This document shows positions 9,921-20,984 of a stretch of DNA of 64,000 bases, one piece after another. The notes below the pieces were generated by a model. The model had not been told where the DNA came from, did not search any database, and saw nothing but the letters and a program-made list of their open reading frames with translations. The stretch's first letter is position 1; the number at the start of each line of letters is the position of its first letter. The DNA is from Neoarius graeffei (Eukaryota > Chordata > Actinopteri > Siluriformes > Ariidae). The DNA is taken from the NCBI RefSeq assembly GCF_027579695.1, contig NC_083582.1:5986878-6050877 (forward strand), read 5' to 3'. The position numbers and the translations under genes were made by a program.

Positions 9921-12900
9921 CTGGGCGAGGAAAACATCCCATAATATCCGACATCACTGTTAAATTGGTTTATTACACAACACAGAGCAGCACAAATCGA
10001 CAAAAACCTCATTACACTTTAATTAATTCCTTGTTCGGTTATCACACTGGACCTAAACAGGTTATTTCAGTTCATTTAGTGAAGGGGTCTTAATTAGGTT
10101 GATCAAACAAACAAACAATAACATGAAGCATGATTTGCAGTTGTGTATCAACGGGTCAGCTTTTTAATCCTGGACGCCTCGCACCTTCAGACAACATTTT
10201 CTATCTAGTTTTATTAAAACTGCAGTTAAATTCAAGTGGAAGTGATTTGCCCAGGTTATTGTTGTTGTTTGTTCATTCAATTAAACTCATTAGTGCATTC
10301 AGGCTTATAAAGATAATTACGTCATAGTAACAAACAACTCGAATAACTTTCAGAAGTAGGAGGAGCGATACACTCCGATCACGGGTCGATTCATGATCCT
10401 GGAGTCACGATTTCAATTTGAATGAAGAAAAATTATTAACTAAAAAAATAAAAAAAAACCCACCACATTTCTGAATCATAAACAATGTACATTCTTGTCT
10501 GTACAGCACTAATTAAAAATGGACGTGAACAGATGTTTAATATCGTAAACAAAGTGGTTCGCCGTATCTGAACTATAAATCCATCAGCGTATAAATTCTC
10601 CCCTTACTGCGATTGAATAAACAGTGGAGATGAATCTTTACACCCCCGATCAGCAGGTAAACGCCGTCATAAATAAAAGAGAGTTCGGGGAATAATGTGG
10701 ATTCTTGGAGGCCTGGAGGTTCCCCGGTTCCTCTCTCAACAGCAAGAAACGATTTCGTTTAAACACAAAGAAATCCAATGTTCTCTTTATATTAAATGAG
10801 GGCGTTTAAAAAAACGTCGTGAATAATCAGAAACCCGATGCTTTCGTCTCGTCGTTCCTAACTCGGTGTGATCTGTTAATTCTGATCTCCTCAGGGTTGC
10901 ACCGAGTTGTGAGATGAGAACTGAGAGCTTCCCGGCACAGCCGTCCTAATGAACTCCTCCGAGTCACTCTGCGACATTAATGCTTTCTTTTCATGCGTGC
11001 GTACTGAAACAGAAGCCCACGTCAGAACAGCTCACCCGGATACCTGCCACACAGGTGTGATGTTTTGTACGTCGCTCTGGAGACGATCTCCAGCCAGAGA
11101 AACGGCCTGAAACTGAATTAATTCATGATCGTAATCCGGGTATACTGGATAACGCTCGGAGAGGTTTATTCCTGGTCCAGGTTGTCGTTGATCAGAAGTG
11201 AATAATGACTTTATAGTAAGAACGTTGATGACGGTTGTGATTTTCATCAGTGGAACAAAATTAAACACGTCCTGGCTGTGCGTGTATAAATATTCAACAT
11301 CTTTAAATTAAAGCCAGGACGCTGTTCAGTTTAAAGCTGGTGGAGCGAGCGTGCGTCTGCGTTATGAAGCTGTCAGGCCGGTCGGAGCTCAGACGCGGTT
11401 CTGAAAGGAGGTCCAGGGACCAGCAGGAGCGTCTCAGATTATTAATGTCACTCCAGCATCGGAGACTCATCACCGAATTGAATAAAACACAAAAACTGGA
11501 CAAGAAATTGAAATGATTTTAAACATGGGCATCGATTAAACATTTTGTTAAGTCCACAACATAATTAAATAATTTAAAAAATACTTCTGGAGGTTCAGCA
11601 GTTTGTCTGTGAAAGACCCACGAGATTTAACGGAGTTAATGAGCAGGAGCAGAAATCCGTCTGTCGAGATTTTGCTCCTTAAATGACCGAAAAACAAACA
11701 AACCAGCATCATATTGTTTGTTTGTCTATGGATTTATTTTTAGAAGAAGGATTCTGCAATGTGGTGCGTCACCATTCGGTTTTCTTTTCACCCAGGAGAA
11801 CATAAATGAAATTTATCATCATCATCTGCATTTTTACTAAAACACAGCGCTGTTAATGCGACGACGCGACGCGACCCAGCGACATTCGAACAGCAGGTTT
11901 TGTGGTTTGAAATGTTCAGGAATAAAAACCACTTTGTATTATTTTCCCTGATATTAATTTATAAAATAAACCCGCGCTCCACTTATACGACAGGGATTTT
12001 TTTTCTTCCCGAGCCTGCTGGTTTTTGCACTAAGCTACCCCACAAACAAACAGGGAACGCCTCGGCATTTCCAGAGAATGCTGCACCGTAAATATTTCCT
12101 GTATTAAACTGATCTCAGCTCGTCGTGAAGATTACTACACACGCAGATCTCGACCTGTAAGCACAGAGACTTCCTTCTACCAGGTGATGGTTTGAACCTG
12201 TAGATGTCACTATGGCACCGCGCTGTCCGTCCACTCATCTTTCACCGAAAACCTCCACTGCACGTGTAACACATTTCCTGGAGCCCAAATCCTCCAAGAT
12301 CATGTTCGGCAAAATAATATTTTGCTTGTAACTCATATGTATGAACAAGCTGAAAAAGAAGCGCTTGCCCTTTCTGTTCTCAGTATCAGTGACCCACGCA
12401 CACACGGCTCATGTTTGTATTAATTTCCTTCATTAACTCTGATCTGCCCCTGGAGCTTTCACCGCTGGACGTGTCGAAATGCGCACACCGCTGAACAGCG
12501 TGTCGAAGTGCGTGACGTGTAATGACACCTGGTGGAGATCTATCTGCTCCTGTCCTGTAGAACACGAAGCATTTGCGACGCGACATACGAAACACAGAGT
12601 AAATATGCTAAGACACGGTTAAACGGCGATGGATCCGGAGGATACGGGGGTTAAAGTAAAAGTTTTCACTCCCTCATGATAAAAGGGGCTTTGATCGACT
12701 GGGCCATGTTTGTTTATTAGAAACAGGCAAGTGCGTCATGTTGTTTTTTTTTTTTTGAATATGCCACTGAGAGGAGATTCTAAGGATGCCAACAAGGCCA
12801 AGTTGGTTTAATTTGTGCATGACCTTGGTGTTAGGGAATTGTCCCCTCCTCCCCTCCAAGACGAGGTATTTTCATTTAAGGTCCAATTCAAAGCACAAAT

Positions 12901-13308
12901 CAGTTCCACAAATCTACAGTGTCTCAGCGTCTCACTGAAGGACAACTGAGATTAAACACACACACACACCCGTCCGCAGGCTGTTTAAACTCTTATTTAG
13001 GCGTGATGTTTAAATAAACACATCACATCCTGAGGATTAACTCTCAGACCTGCATGTCATCATGACGAGCCACAAATAAAGGACCTGAGATTTCTCCTGA
13101 TCTCAAGTCCGTCAGGAGAGAGGACGGCGTCCGTCGAGTCTGTTAACCAAATCATCACTTCTACACCTTTTCCTACAGATCGACTGATTCGTGCAAAAGT
13201 GCGAAGATGTACGGGTACAAGTCTTGATTTAATTTAAGTTTTTTTTTTTTTTAAAAACTCCAGACCTATTTGCATTGCTGACCCGTAGCAGTTGTCCCCG
13301 GGACTCAC
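9921..13308. other. mkx: mkx intron, 3.4 kb, apparently free of repeats
   Basis: No transposon, SINE or long microsatellite is recognisable across 3.4 kb, apart from short homopolymers and CA runs (about 12957-12970). I see no exon. This contrasts with the repeat-packed neighbouring introns, and the region is where I would look for conserved regulatory sequence. Confidence 0.5.
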
Positions 13309-13484
13309 CCTGGTCTCCTGTGCCTCATCACAGAGCTGTCAGTGATCTGGTGGCTCCTGGAGAGGAGATCCGCATGCTGCTCGTCAATCACCTCCAGATA
13401 ATTCCGGCTGCTCCTCTCCACCTCGCTGCCCTTCTCCTCAAACAACACGGGGCTGCTCAGCTTATTAAACACCACGGGGTTCAT
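13309..13484 (-). CDS. mkx: mkx first coding exon, start of Mohawk
   Basis: ATG at 13484-13482 opens MNPVVFNKLSSPVLFEE, matching the conserved start of vertebrate MKX (MN..VFNKLS..VLFE as I remember it). It continues for 58 codons to RHRRPG, where the final Gly codon is split: GG here, G in the next exon. The donor GTGAGT at 13308-13303 is consensus. The joined reading RHRRPG-SRQSGGKVRHKR parallels the mammalian sequence across this junction. The stretch between the two conserved ends, rich in Glu, Ser and His, is the variable N-terminal region. It is too short and lacks a usual start context to stand out as an open frame, so it was found by reading the strand directly. Confidence 0.93.
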
Positions 13485-13583
13485 CTCGGCTCCAGCAGTC
13501 CTCGTCCTTTAAAGAGTCCCGTGTGTGTGCGTGTCCTGCGTAAAAGGCGTCTGAAACACAGCTCCGTTACGCGCAGTCTGGAT
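13485..13583 (-). other. mkx: mkx 5' UTR part of second exon
   Basis: A strong acceptor, tctctccgcag ending at 13584, precedes the ATG by 99 bases on the minus strand. No in-frame upstream coding similarity is seen, so this is taken as the untranslated part of the exon. The acceptor is inferred from motif only. Confidence 0.7.
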
Positions 13584-14145
13584 CTGCGGAGAGACAAAGC
13601 GCACAGGATCAACTTCAGCACACACACACACAGGAGATTTTTTTTTTTTTATGTTTCAGAGAACCTGCTCTGATCAAAACCCTGCTGCGGAGAATAAAGT
13701 GTGTGAGACCTACCGTACCACAACATTTCCACACTGTGTCCACGCGAGATCTCACAGCACACACAGTCAGGAACCTGAACATGTCCTAACCGGACCATCA
13801 GGTGTGTGTGAGATGTGATTCAGTGCTCCTGAATTTTTTTTTTTAAAGTTTCAGAACACGTTGAGGAAAAAAGTTCAGCTTGGTTTTGGTACTGAGAGTG
13901 TATCCTGGTCTCTCTCTCTCTCATGGCACTTTATTTACACTGGCTCTCTGTTCATCACAAAGCAAACACCAGAAGTGTAAAATGGACGCCAGTGAAAATT
14001 CATTCCCAGTTAATAATAAAACTACAAACAGAGGAGCTGCTAAAGGAGGAGAAGGAGAAGGTCCCTGGAGGATTTTAAGACTCCAGCACTCTTGTGTTTT
14101 GATCAGTTTAACTCTGTTTGGTGTTTAAAAGTGATCCATACTCAC
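13584..14145 (-). other. mkx: mkx intron 1 (short)
   Basis: Bounded by a consensus donor (GTGAGTA at 14145-14139) and the acceptor at 13584. It contains a (CA)n run at 13619-13632, poly-T and (CT)n at about 13910-13922 and no coding similarity. Confidence 0.55.
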
Positions 14146-14290
14146 AGAGAGCGCGCAGTTTCCCACAGACGCGGAATAACAGACGGAATATAATCCACAT
14201 GTAGAGCGCAGGAAGAGTCACCAAAACTAAAGCGGAAAATAACAACAACTTCTTTAAAAATAAACCGCTCGAGCTGGTTCACCTAATGTG
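14146..14290 (-). other. mkx: Putative mkx non-coding first exon (3' end defined)
   Basis: On the minus strand the sequence up to 14146 ends in ctctct followed by GTGAGTA, a consensus splice donor. MKX in mammals has a non-coding first exon, so this fits. The transcription start is not visible from sequence; the upstream limit given here is arbitrary. Confidence 0.5.
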
Positions 14291-14720
14291 CATCACCTGT
14301 GCAGTGGCGTGCGTCCTCGTGCGTCCGTGCGGAGGAAATCTGGTCGGCAAGTTCCCGTTCCATTCCATTCCATTCCACCCCTCTCTCTCTCTCTCTCTCT
14401 CTCTGTACACAGAGCCGCTCCGAGCCAAGCGCGCGCTCTCCTGCCTGTGCGCTTTATCCGCGCGCGCCCCGGAACATGAATACCGCAGCCGTGTCGTGTT
14501 TCCCGGCCCGCGCGCTCACACGGTGAACATAAGGCGCATGCGTTATGCCGTTACTCACAGCCCTGCTGGAGGAAGAGGAGGAGATGATGATGACCGACAC
14601 GCAGGAGAAGCGCGAGACCGAGTGCGCGTTTGTTTGTTTTAAATCCGAAACCACACAAAGCCAAACTAAATACTGTGTCAAAATAGTGCAGCGTCAGGGG
14701 CAGCGCGCACACATGCGAGA
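14280..14720 (-). promoter_or_regulatory. mkx: CpG-rich putative mkx promoter
   Basis: A CpG-dense patch (for example cgcgcgccccgg, cccggcccgcgcg and gaagcgcgagaccg) in otherwise CpG-poor DNA, just upstream of the proposed first exon. It has a (CT)n run at 14381-14404 and a (GA)n run at 14719-14733. ggcgcatgcgtt at 14533-14544 resembles an NRF1 site. No convincing TATA box is seen, as usual for such promoters. Confidence 0.6.
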
Positions 14721-14949
14721 GAGAGAGAGAGAGTTCCATCGCCATCATCACCAATCCCTGTTTTTAATCTCCTGCATGTCAGAGATTTGACTGAGTTAAA
14801 GTTACATCTTGATTTCAGTCTCCATAAAATCTGCCACAGTGTCCGAGAACTTTTCTTCCCCAAAATTCTTTAAAGCGACACCATCCGAACTGCCACGGCA
14901 TTAAAGGAGCACAGGGGTCTGATTATACCAGGGTCAGACTGCAACAGAG
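14721..14949. other. Intergenic, nothing recognised
   Basis: Short unique stretch between the CpG-rich block and the first foldback element. Confidence 0.4.
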
Positions 14950-15650
14950 TTTATATTGAACAGTTATTCCCCGAAATCGAGTCGTACAGGAGCTGATCGC
15001 CGACGAGGCGCGTAGCACCGAGTTCTCAATAATCCGTGTATGGCGAGGTGGAGCGGAATAACTGTTTTATTCGATCCACATTCACTGGATTTTTGAGAAA
15101 CGGAGCATTTTTATCTTTATTTTTTTGCAAATTCGATAAATAAAAACTTTATACAAAACGTCCGACAACATCATTTCCACTTAGAATGTAAACAAACCGG
15201 CGAAATGACAGGAGCAATTTGTGAAAAATGTGATAATAATAATTCTTGAAAAAGATACGCTCTTACCATCAAATAATTTTATTCCTTTTTTTTTGTATTT
15301 TTGGGGTTTTGTTTTCGAGTAGAGTTTTTTATTTCGTCCTCAGTTGCTTCAGTAACGCGCACCACCATTTGGTTTTTCTTCTTCTTTCGGGTTTTTTGGC
15401 GGTTGGGAAACCAACTTAAAGGTGCATTACTGCCACACACTGGGCTGGAGTGTGGAACAGGCGCTACTGGGGGGAAAAACAATATTCTTTTAGCTATTTC
15501 TTTTAAATACTTGATAAAGTGATGTATCTGACTTGATGCACACCACCATTTTGTTTTTCTCTCCTCACCGTATATGAGCTGATATCCTAGTAGTAGAGTC
15601 ACCAATCAGAGCACGCGATTGCTCATATCCACTGAATGTGGATAGAATAA
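14950..15650 (-). mobile_element. Foldback element family A, copy 1, with exon-like start
   Basis: One of four related copies (also 33723-34206, 59359-59870, 62659-63760). It opens with cagttattcc...cgagtcgtac, paired with a nearby inverted ggagcggaataactg, and closes with ccactgaatgtggatagaat, the inverse of attcgatccacattca inside the element. On the minus strand each copy carries a short ATG frame beginning like MVVRVTEATEDEIKN here (MAERVAEPTEDEIKTQ at 33825). This copy is interrupted by a retroposon at about 15368-15545. Confidence 0.65.
15368..15545 (+). mobile_element. Retroposon-like insert in family A element
   Basis: Begins cttcttctttcgggttttttggc and contains aaggtgcattactgccac and gggctggagtgtggaacagg. 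The target words gcaccaccatttggttttt and gcacaccaccattttgttttt lie on either side, which reads as a target duplication of about 13-18 bp. A matching insert lies at 63440-63640, and a shorter relative at 22572-22645. Confidence 0.55.
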
Positions 15651-16273
15651 ACTTAATTTTTTTCGCGGTCCAGTTTCCATCAAATCCTGCGCTCTGATTG
15701 GCTGGCGAGCGGGTCTGTATCCTATGATACGGACCCCGGTTACGGACCTCTGGCGACTCGCTCATTCACAACAACAACAAACATCGTAGCAATTTTTGTC
15801 AACATTTATTTTCGCATTTCTCAGGAGAACAGCATTAATTTTACAGCATGGATAGCGATAACGACAGTGTTCACAGCGAAAGCGAGTTTTACTACCCTGA
15901 GGAAGAAGAAATTAAAGAAAACATTTCAGGAGAAAGCTAAAACCTGTAACTGTTGCTAACGCCGAGCAGAAACATGGCTGAATCCTGAATGACTCCTATT
16001 TGTATAAATAGGGGACTACATAGGCGGCAAAATGTAGTTTTTTTCCTGCCATGGAAGTGCACTTGTATACCGAGGAGGAAGCCATTTGCATTACAGCCTC
16101 GTTTTCTGTTAGAATTTGGTAAAGAAAAAAATAAATATATTATTTACCAGCTTAAGGTCGGTCCGTATGGTGAAATACCGTGACCTCGGCCCAGAGGGCC
16201 TCACTCAGTACTTTCAAGACCTCGGTCACGGTATTTCACCATACGGACCTCCCAGCTGGGAAATAACACACAT

Positions 16274-16313
<40 letters not shown>

Positions 16314-16320
16314 GGTATAT
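15651..16320 (+). mobile_element. Family B element, copy 1, with terminal hairpin
   Basis: Nearly the same sequence recurs at 38376-39140. It starts with gcggtccagtttccatcaaa, has a 30-codon frame (15848-15940), a cctgccatggaagtgcact segment and ends in a strong inverted repeat: ggtccgtatggtgaaatacc near 16159 pairs with ggtatttcaccatacggacc near 16229. Both copies end in a (TA)n run. The early part also has tatgatacggaccccgg, echoing the terminal hairpin words. The superfamily is unknown. Confidence 0.6.
15848..15940 (+). other. 30-codon acidic mini-ORF in family B element
   Basis: MDSDNDSVHSESEFYYPEEE and ten more residues, ending TAA at 15938-15940. The frame is kept at the same length in the second copy (38617-38709), with one residue difference seen at the YY/YS position. 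It may be the remnant of an N-terminal exon; nothing shows that it is translated. Confidence 0.4.
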
Positions 16321-16612
16321 ATATATATATTTTTTTTTTACACAGATACGAGTGTGTTACTGGGAAATACACCACTCATATTGTTCATCCGAGCTCCATC
16401 CGGGACATGGAGAACCAAAACCGTGACATAAATCTCTATCTGTCACTCGTGAGGAAATCGATGATAAATTTGTTTTGATAAATTTGGGGACTTTTTGTTT
16501 GTGTTGATATAATAAAAATAAAATCATACGTTGGCTTGAAGTTTATCTTCTCGTGTCGATAAACTCACATTTTTCATACGAAATACATCGCGGGTCTGAG
16601 CGACATATTTAA
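16321..16612. other. Repeat-derived intergenic sequence
   Basis: Follows the family B element. It includes gaagtttatcttctcgtg at about 16539, which recurs in the foldback at 17266, so it is probably transposon-derived, but the ends are unclear. Confidence 0.35.
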
Positions 16613-16750
16613 ATAATATTGGCTGGCGTTGAGTGGTCTATCAGATATATTCCATTCAGCGAGCATGATACTAAACGAGTCGAAGACGAGGAGCTGAATG
16701 GAATATATCTGATATACCATGAAAAAAGCCAGCAATTATTATTATTATTA
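16613..16750. mobile_element. Small foldback (palindromic) element
   Basis: tatcagatatattccattcagc at about 16639-16660 is the inverse of gctgaatggaatatatctgat at about 16693-16713, and outer words aataatattggctggcg and gccagcaattattatt pair as well. Together they form a near-palindrome of about 138 bp. Confidence 0.6.
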
Positions 16751-17263
16751 TAAATACACATTCCTTTCGGGTGTTCAACGCGTCTTTCTCTTTCAAAATT
16801 CTCTCAAAATCTTCTGTATTTAACAAAGCAAACCTGGCGGCCATGTTTGTTTACAAATTGTTCCAGTTGCTCACTCGCTAGCGCAGAAGTTTTACGTGTC
16901 CAACGTGTGACGTCACGTTGTCTTGACAACCGTGCAATATCGCAAACCATATTCAACGCTCATTCTCCATTGGGTAGAGCGACGTAATACACGTAGGATA
17001 AGCGATACGCTAACAATATTGCATGCTATCGAACCAAATGAATGAAACCTGCTAGAAGGGAATAGAACACGTTTTTATTCCATCGAAAAAGTGTCCTGTA
17101 TGGATAATAATTCCCGATATTTCACTCCGATGATGTCACTCCCAGTGTTTTCCTACTGCGTTGTCATAATAGCGAACCGGTTCACAATTAAAATTCTTTT
17201 GATTAACTTGTGTATTTTCTTCGTGGATGTGTCCATATAATATAAAGAACATTACACGGTGGT

Positions 17264-17365
17264 GCGAAGATATGAAGTTTATCTTCTCATGTTGAAAATA
17301 TTTTCCCTCGTTTGTGATATATACTGTACATTCACCACTCGAAAATAAACTTCATATCTTCGTGC
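17264..17365. mobile_element. Foldback with 'gaagatatgaagtttat' arms
   Basis: gcgaagatatgaagtttat at about 17266 pairs with ataaacttcatatcttcgtgc ending near 17366, about 60 bp between arms. No coding content. Confidence 0.55.
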
Positions 17366-17399
17366 ACCCCTGTAATATCCGCTATATACTTATTCATAC

Positions 17400-17797
17400 A
17401 TATTTCTTTCTCTTTCTTTCATGATGGCCACCCCATGTCAGATTAGACCATCACAGTGCGGTAAATTCTTGCTGTGTCTCAGATGGCACATTGGCAACAT
17501 TTATGTGTCTTTTTACACCAAACCCACCAGTTTAATCCCCATTCCCTGACTGATGAAGGTCAACACACTTCTCCCTCACTGGGTTTGCGTGTCTCTTATC
17601 TTTCCCATGTTGATGTTGAGGGAATTTGGCCTCTGTGTCGCCTCATATTTGTTCCCCAGTTAATCAGGAAGTCACGGATTACAGTTTGAAAGTTTCTACA
17701 CACTCGAGCATGGACAGTTTACACGGGAAACACGCTTCAGGTACATTGTGTTCATGATCATTTCCAGGGGGCCAATACTAGTGGAGGGCAGTGTACT
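17400..17797 (+). mobile_element. Tc1-like transposon terminal remnant
   Basis: Wording such as cctcatatttgttccccagt, aatcaggaagtcacgga and gccaatactagtggagggca followed by gtactgta is typical of the non-coding 3' end of fish Tc1 elements. No transposase motif is left. Confidence 0.5.
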
Positions 17798-18055
17798 GTA
17801 CCTTTTACCTGGTAAGGTGTTCAAATAATGGCAGTCCAAATATATAGCTTAAATCATTTTTAAGGGTAGCAACTGAACAAATGCTCTGATGATAAACAAA
17901 GACAAATCCATCACATGCGGTAGTCACAGGGCTGTAAAAAGCTCGTCTAGTCATTTTATTCTGTGGGCTCTCTGCCTGTACACGCCTTGCGCATGACCGG
18001 AGTCTTCTACAAGGCTAGTAAATGGCCTAAAGCTAGCGAGCTGGTCAACGTCTGA

Positions 18056-18715
18056 GGTGGGGTTTACATTAGACCGTATCAGCGGATCATCAGATTAACG
18101 TTTTTAAAACGATTAGCGTGCACACAGCAACGCCAATACACGGATACGCTCGGCTCCGCAGGCATCCTGCGCTCCAAATCACTCCGCCCTGAACAGCGAG
18201 TGCCCTCTGGAGGGTGCGCACTCCGGCCCTGTGCAGCTCACAGAGCACGCGAGTGAAGCGCACGAGCAGTGATTCGGGACTGAGCCGCTGTGTGTGTGAT
18301 CCCAGCGCAGATCACTTACCACTTGCAAGTGGAAGGATGGCAAGCCTAAAGACAATCATAACTACACAATGGGCAGTATTTGCATCAGTATTTGCAGTAT
18401 TTTCATACTTTTATACTCTTTAATGAAAGGTGATACAAGGCGGAAGTCCGTGCCGTTTTTCAGCAGTCGCGTCACATGAACAACGCCAGCGAATCAGGAA
18501 GGTGGATGTCACAGTGACGTTGTCCAATGACGACACCAGCTAGAGCTCAGCACAGCGTATCCACGTATTCTCAATGTTTACACAGCACCGGACCAGACAC
18601 GATCTGGATTGAATACGTGGACCCTGGCGGATTCGCGTTTCCAGGCGTTTTAATGTAAACGGACAGTGCAGCCGCGAAGAAAACGAGACAGATACGGTCT
18701 AATGTAAACTTGGCC
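18056..18715 (+). mobile_element. Harbinger-like MITE, 3-bp TSD, copy 1
   Basis: The ends are ggtggggtttacattagacc and the inverse ggtctaatgtaaacttggcc, and TGA flanks both sides (18053-18055, 18716-18718). The second copy, inverted at 50995-51691, is flanked by TAA on both sides. Three-bp duplications of T-N-A form point to the PIF/Harbinger superfamily. The interior carries the mini-ORF described at 18337. Confidence 0.75.
18337..18423 (+). other. 28-codon hydrophobic mini-ORF in MITE
   Basis: ATG at 18337 begins MASLKTIITTQWAVFASVFA and the frame ends eight residues later in TAA at 18421-18423. Residues 10-27 would make a single membrane-spanning segment. The same 28 residues are encoded in the other copy (minus strand near 51373-51289), where at least one difference is silent. 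I recognise no family. Confidence 0.4.
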
Positions 18716-18991
18716 TGAGAGTTATAACTATCACTGCGTTCACTGTTTACATTCGTCGTAATATTAGGCGTTTTCTTACATGTGAATGAAACATGAGGTA
18801 ATTGGATATGCCATGACCATACTGCACTAAGCTCCTCCCCCAGTGGTGTCTCTCACAGACTCGTCCTCCAGCAGGGGTCAGGCAGTGCGCGTTCATGGGT
18901 TTTGGAGGGAGGGCTGAATGGAAGGGGGTGGGATTTATCACTTGGATACTTTTAAGATCTTGCTGATTTCTCCAAAATTACCTTTAATTCT

Positions 18992-19366
18992 CATCTCATC
19001 TCATTATCTGTAGCCGCTTTATCCTTCTACAGGGTCGCAGGCAAGCTGGAGCCTATCCCAGCTGACTACGGGCGAAAGGCGGGGTACACCCTGGACAAGT
19101 CACCAGGTCATCACAGGGCTGACACATAGACACAGACAACCATTCACACTCACATTCACACCTACGCTCAATTTAGAGTCACCAGTTAACCTAACCTGCA
19201 TGTCTTTGGACTGTGGGGGAAACCGAAGCACCCGGAGGAAACCCATGCAGACACGGGGAGAACATGCAAACTCCGCACAGAAAGGCCCTCGCCGGCCCCG
19301 GGGCTCGAACCCAGGACCTTCTTGCTGTGAGGCGACAGCGCTAACCACTACACCACCGTGCCGCCC
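18992..19366 (-). mobile_element. Mermaid-like tRNA-SINE, perfect 12-bp TSD
   Basis: Minus orientation. The head contains a tRNA-like A box (tggtgtagtggttagcgctg) and B box (gggttcgagcccc). Then comes the conserved body (gcatgttctccccgtgtct, ggtgactctaaattg, gtcagctgggataggctcc) and a short gagatgag tail. acctttaattct is repeated exactly at 18980-18991 and 19367-19378. Confidence 0.93.
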
Positions 19367-19378
19367 ACCTTTAATTCT

Positions 19379-19752
19379 GACACAGATTTTAAAATCCAGC
19401 CTCAGGACCATTACTGCAGAATGGATTATTATAATAAGGACAGAGGGTTCTGCAGAACCAGGCTTAGCAACCTGCACTCTCAGAAAAAGGGTACTAAATG
19501 GGACTTTTCCTTATCAGTACGAGTGCGCAGAAAGGAACTGGCCACCCTACCACTGTAATTCTGGCAGTCAACCAAAAACATGATTCTCCTCAAGCCTGGT
19601 TCAGCAGTGACGATGACAACGATTGTCCTCTCGCTGCTCGTTTCTGTTTAAACGCTCGGTGATTCCGGTGATTCGGCGGTAAATCCAACTGTCACTTCCA
19701 GAAAACTGACTCACTCCGAGTGATGAGTCGTTCAGGGAACAAATCGACTCTT
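19379..19752. other. Intergenic, nothing recognised
   Basis: Unique sequence between two SINEs; no gene, no clear repeat. Confidence 0.4.
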
Positions 19753-19812
19753 TGAGTCGGTTCTCATTCTCATTATCTGTAGCCGCTTTATCCTCTTCTA
19801 CAGGGTTGCAGG

Positions 19813-20516
19813 CATACCTGTCAACCCTCCCGTTTTTCCCGGGAAATCCCTTATTTTGACTTATTTCCCGCTGTCTTCCCGTTTTTTTATTTTCCCGAAA
19901 ATATCCCGTATTTTCACATTATATAAAAGTCCCGTATTTTCACAATATAAAAAAGTCAGTAGGTCCAGAATTCATGACGCGCCTCTGACAGGAGTTTACA
20001 GCAGGAAGTCGGGCCATGAATTCACGTCCCCGCCCTCTCAGGCATCAGTAATTACAGAACTCCGTCCGGAGGCGAGGCTGAACAAGTGATTAGGTCCAGT
20101 GTTGCCAGATTGGGCGGTTTCCCGTGCATTTTGGCGGGTTTTGAACATAATTTGGGCTGGAAAACGTCAGCAGTATCTGGCAACACTGATTAGGTCTGAG
20201 GTGAAGATGGCGATGCTAATAGCTAAGAAAAGCATTAGCCTCTCTTTCTTTGATGATTTCAACAAGTGCGTGGCTGGAATGTTCCCAGACTCTTCCATCG
20301 CAAAGAAATTTTCCATGGGGGAAACGAAAGCCTCCCAAATAATCAAAGGTAAGCTACACATGTTTACATTAAGTATGTCCTGGCTAAGACCTCATAAATA
20401 GCCTAGTGTAAACTAATTGGTGTATTAACTGTTTTATCCACTCATTGTCTATTTTATTTTCTATCTGAAACTTACCCATTTTACATCACTCTTGGTTTAA
20501 TATCTTATATTACTCT

Positions 20517-20587
<71 letters not shown>

Positions 20588-20984
20588 GTGTTCCGAGGCC
20601 ATGACTATGATAAAACCATAATAAATTGCAATGGAATTGAATTTATTGACTGGTTATATAATGACCTTTCTTATTTTAACATAAGATACGTATTTTAGCC
20701 CTTAATTTGGGAAATAACTGGTACCACTGAAAGCAAATAAAAATAAATGTATAGTTTATTCACAAATGCACTCTATAAACCATAAGCATATTGAGTTTGT
20801 GTCTTGGCTATCACCAACATGCACCAGAGTACAGGAAATCACAAATACTAGATAGAAAATTGCCCCCCATTCAACTACACACCCACTTTTGGTGAAGGGT
20901 ATGACTTTCCAAAATTTTCCTTTATTTTGAGTTAAAAATCTGGGAAATATCCCTTTTTTTCAAACCTCAAAGTTGACAGGTATG
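19813..20984 (+). mobile_element. hAT-like transposon, 13-bp perfect TIR, 8-bp TSD
   Basis: The ends are catacctgtcaac and gttgacaggtatg, perfect inverse copies. gttgcagg is duplicated at 19805-19812 and 20985-20992; the repeat can be read as 10 bp if the terminal C/G are counted in the target. Inside, a frame at 20207-20350 reads SISLSFFDDFNKCVAG, FPDSSIAKKFSMGETKA and a GT donor-like end (aaaggtaag). This resembles the start of a fish hAT/BED-type transposase exon. A (TCTA)n array sits at 20515-20587. It is non-autonomous at 1172 bp. Confidence 0.85.
20515..20587. repeat. (TCTA)n microsatellite
   Basis: About 18 perfect tetranucleotide units inside the hAT-like element. Confidence 0.97.

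Noticed and set aside
19100..19583. Open frames of 125-127 codons at 19100-19583 and similar ones at 20967-21754, 59988-60373 and 63039-63476
   Set aside because: All are translations of Mermaid-like SINE copies; the shared peptide (for example GGVVVSAVASQQEGPG) appears in each.
20515..20587. CRISPR-like regular repeat
   Set aside because: Simple tetranucleotide microsatellite without spacers; no CRISPR structure exists in this eukaryotic window.
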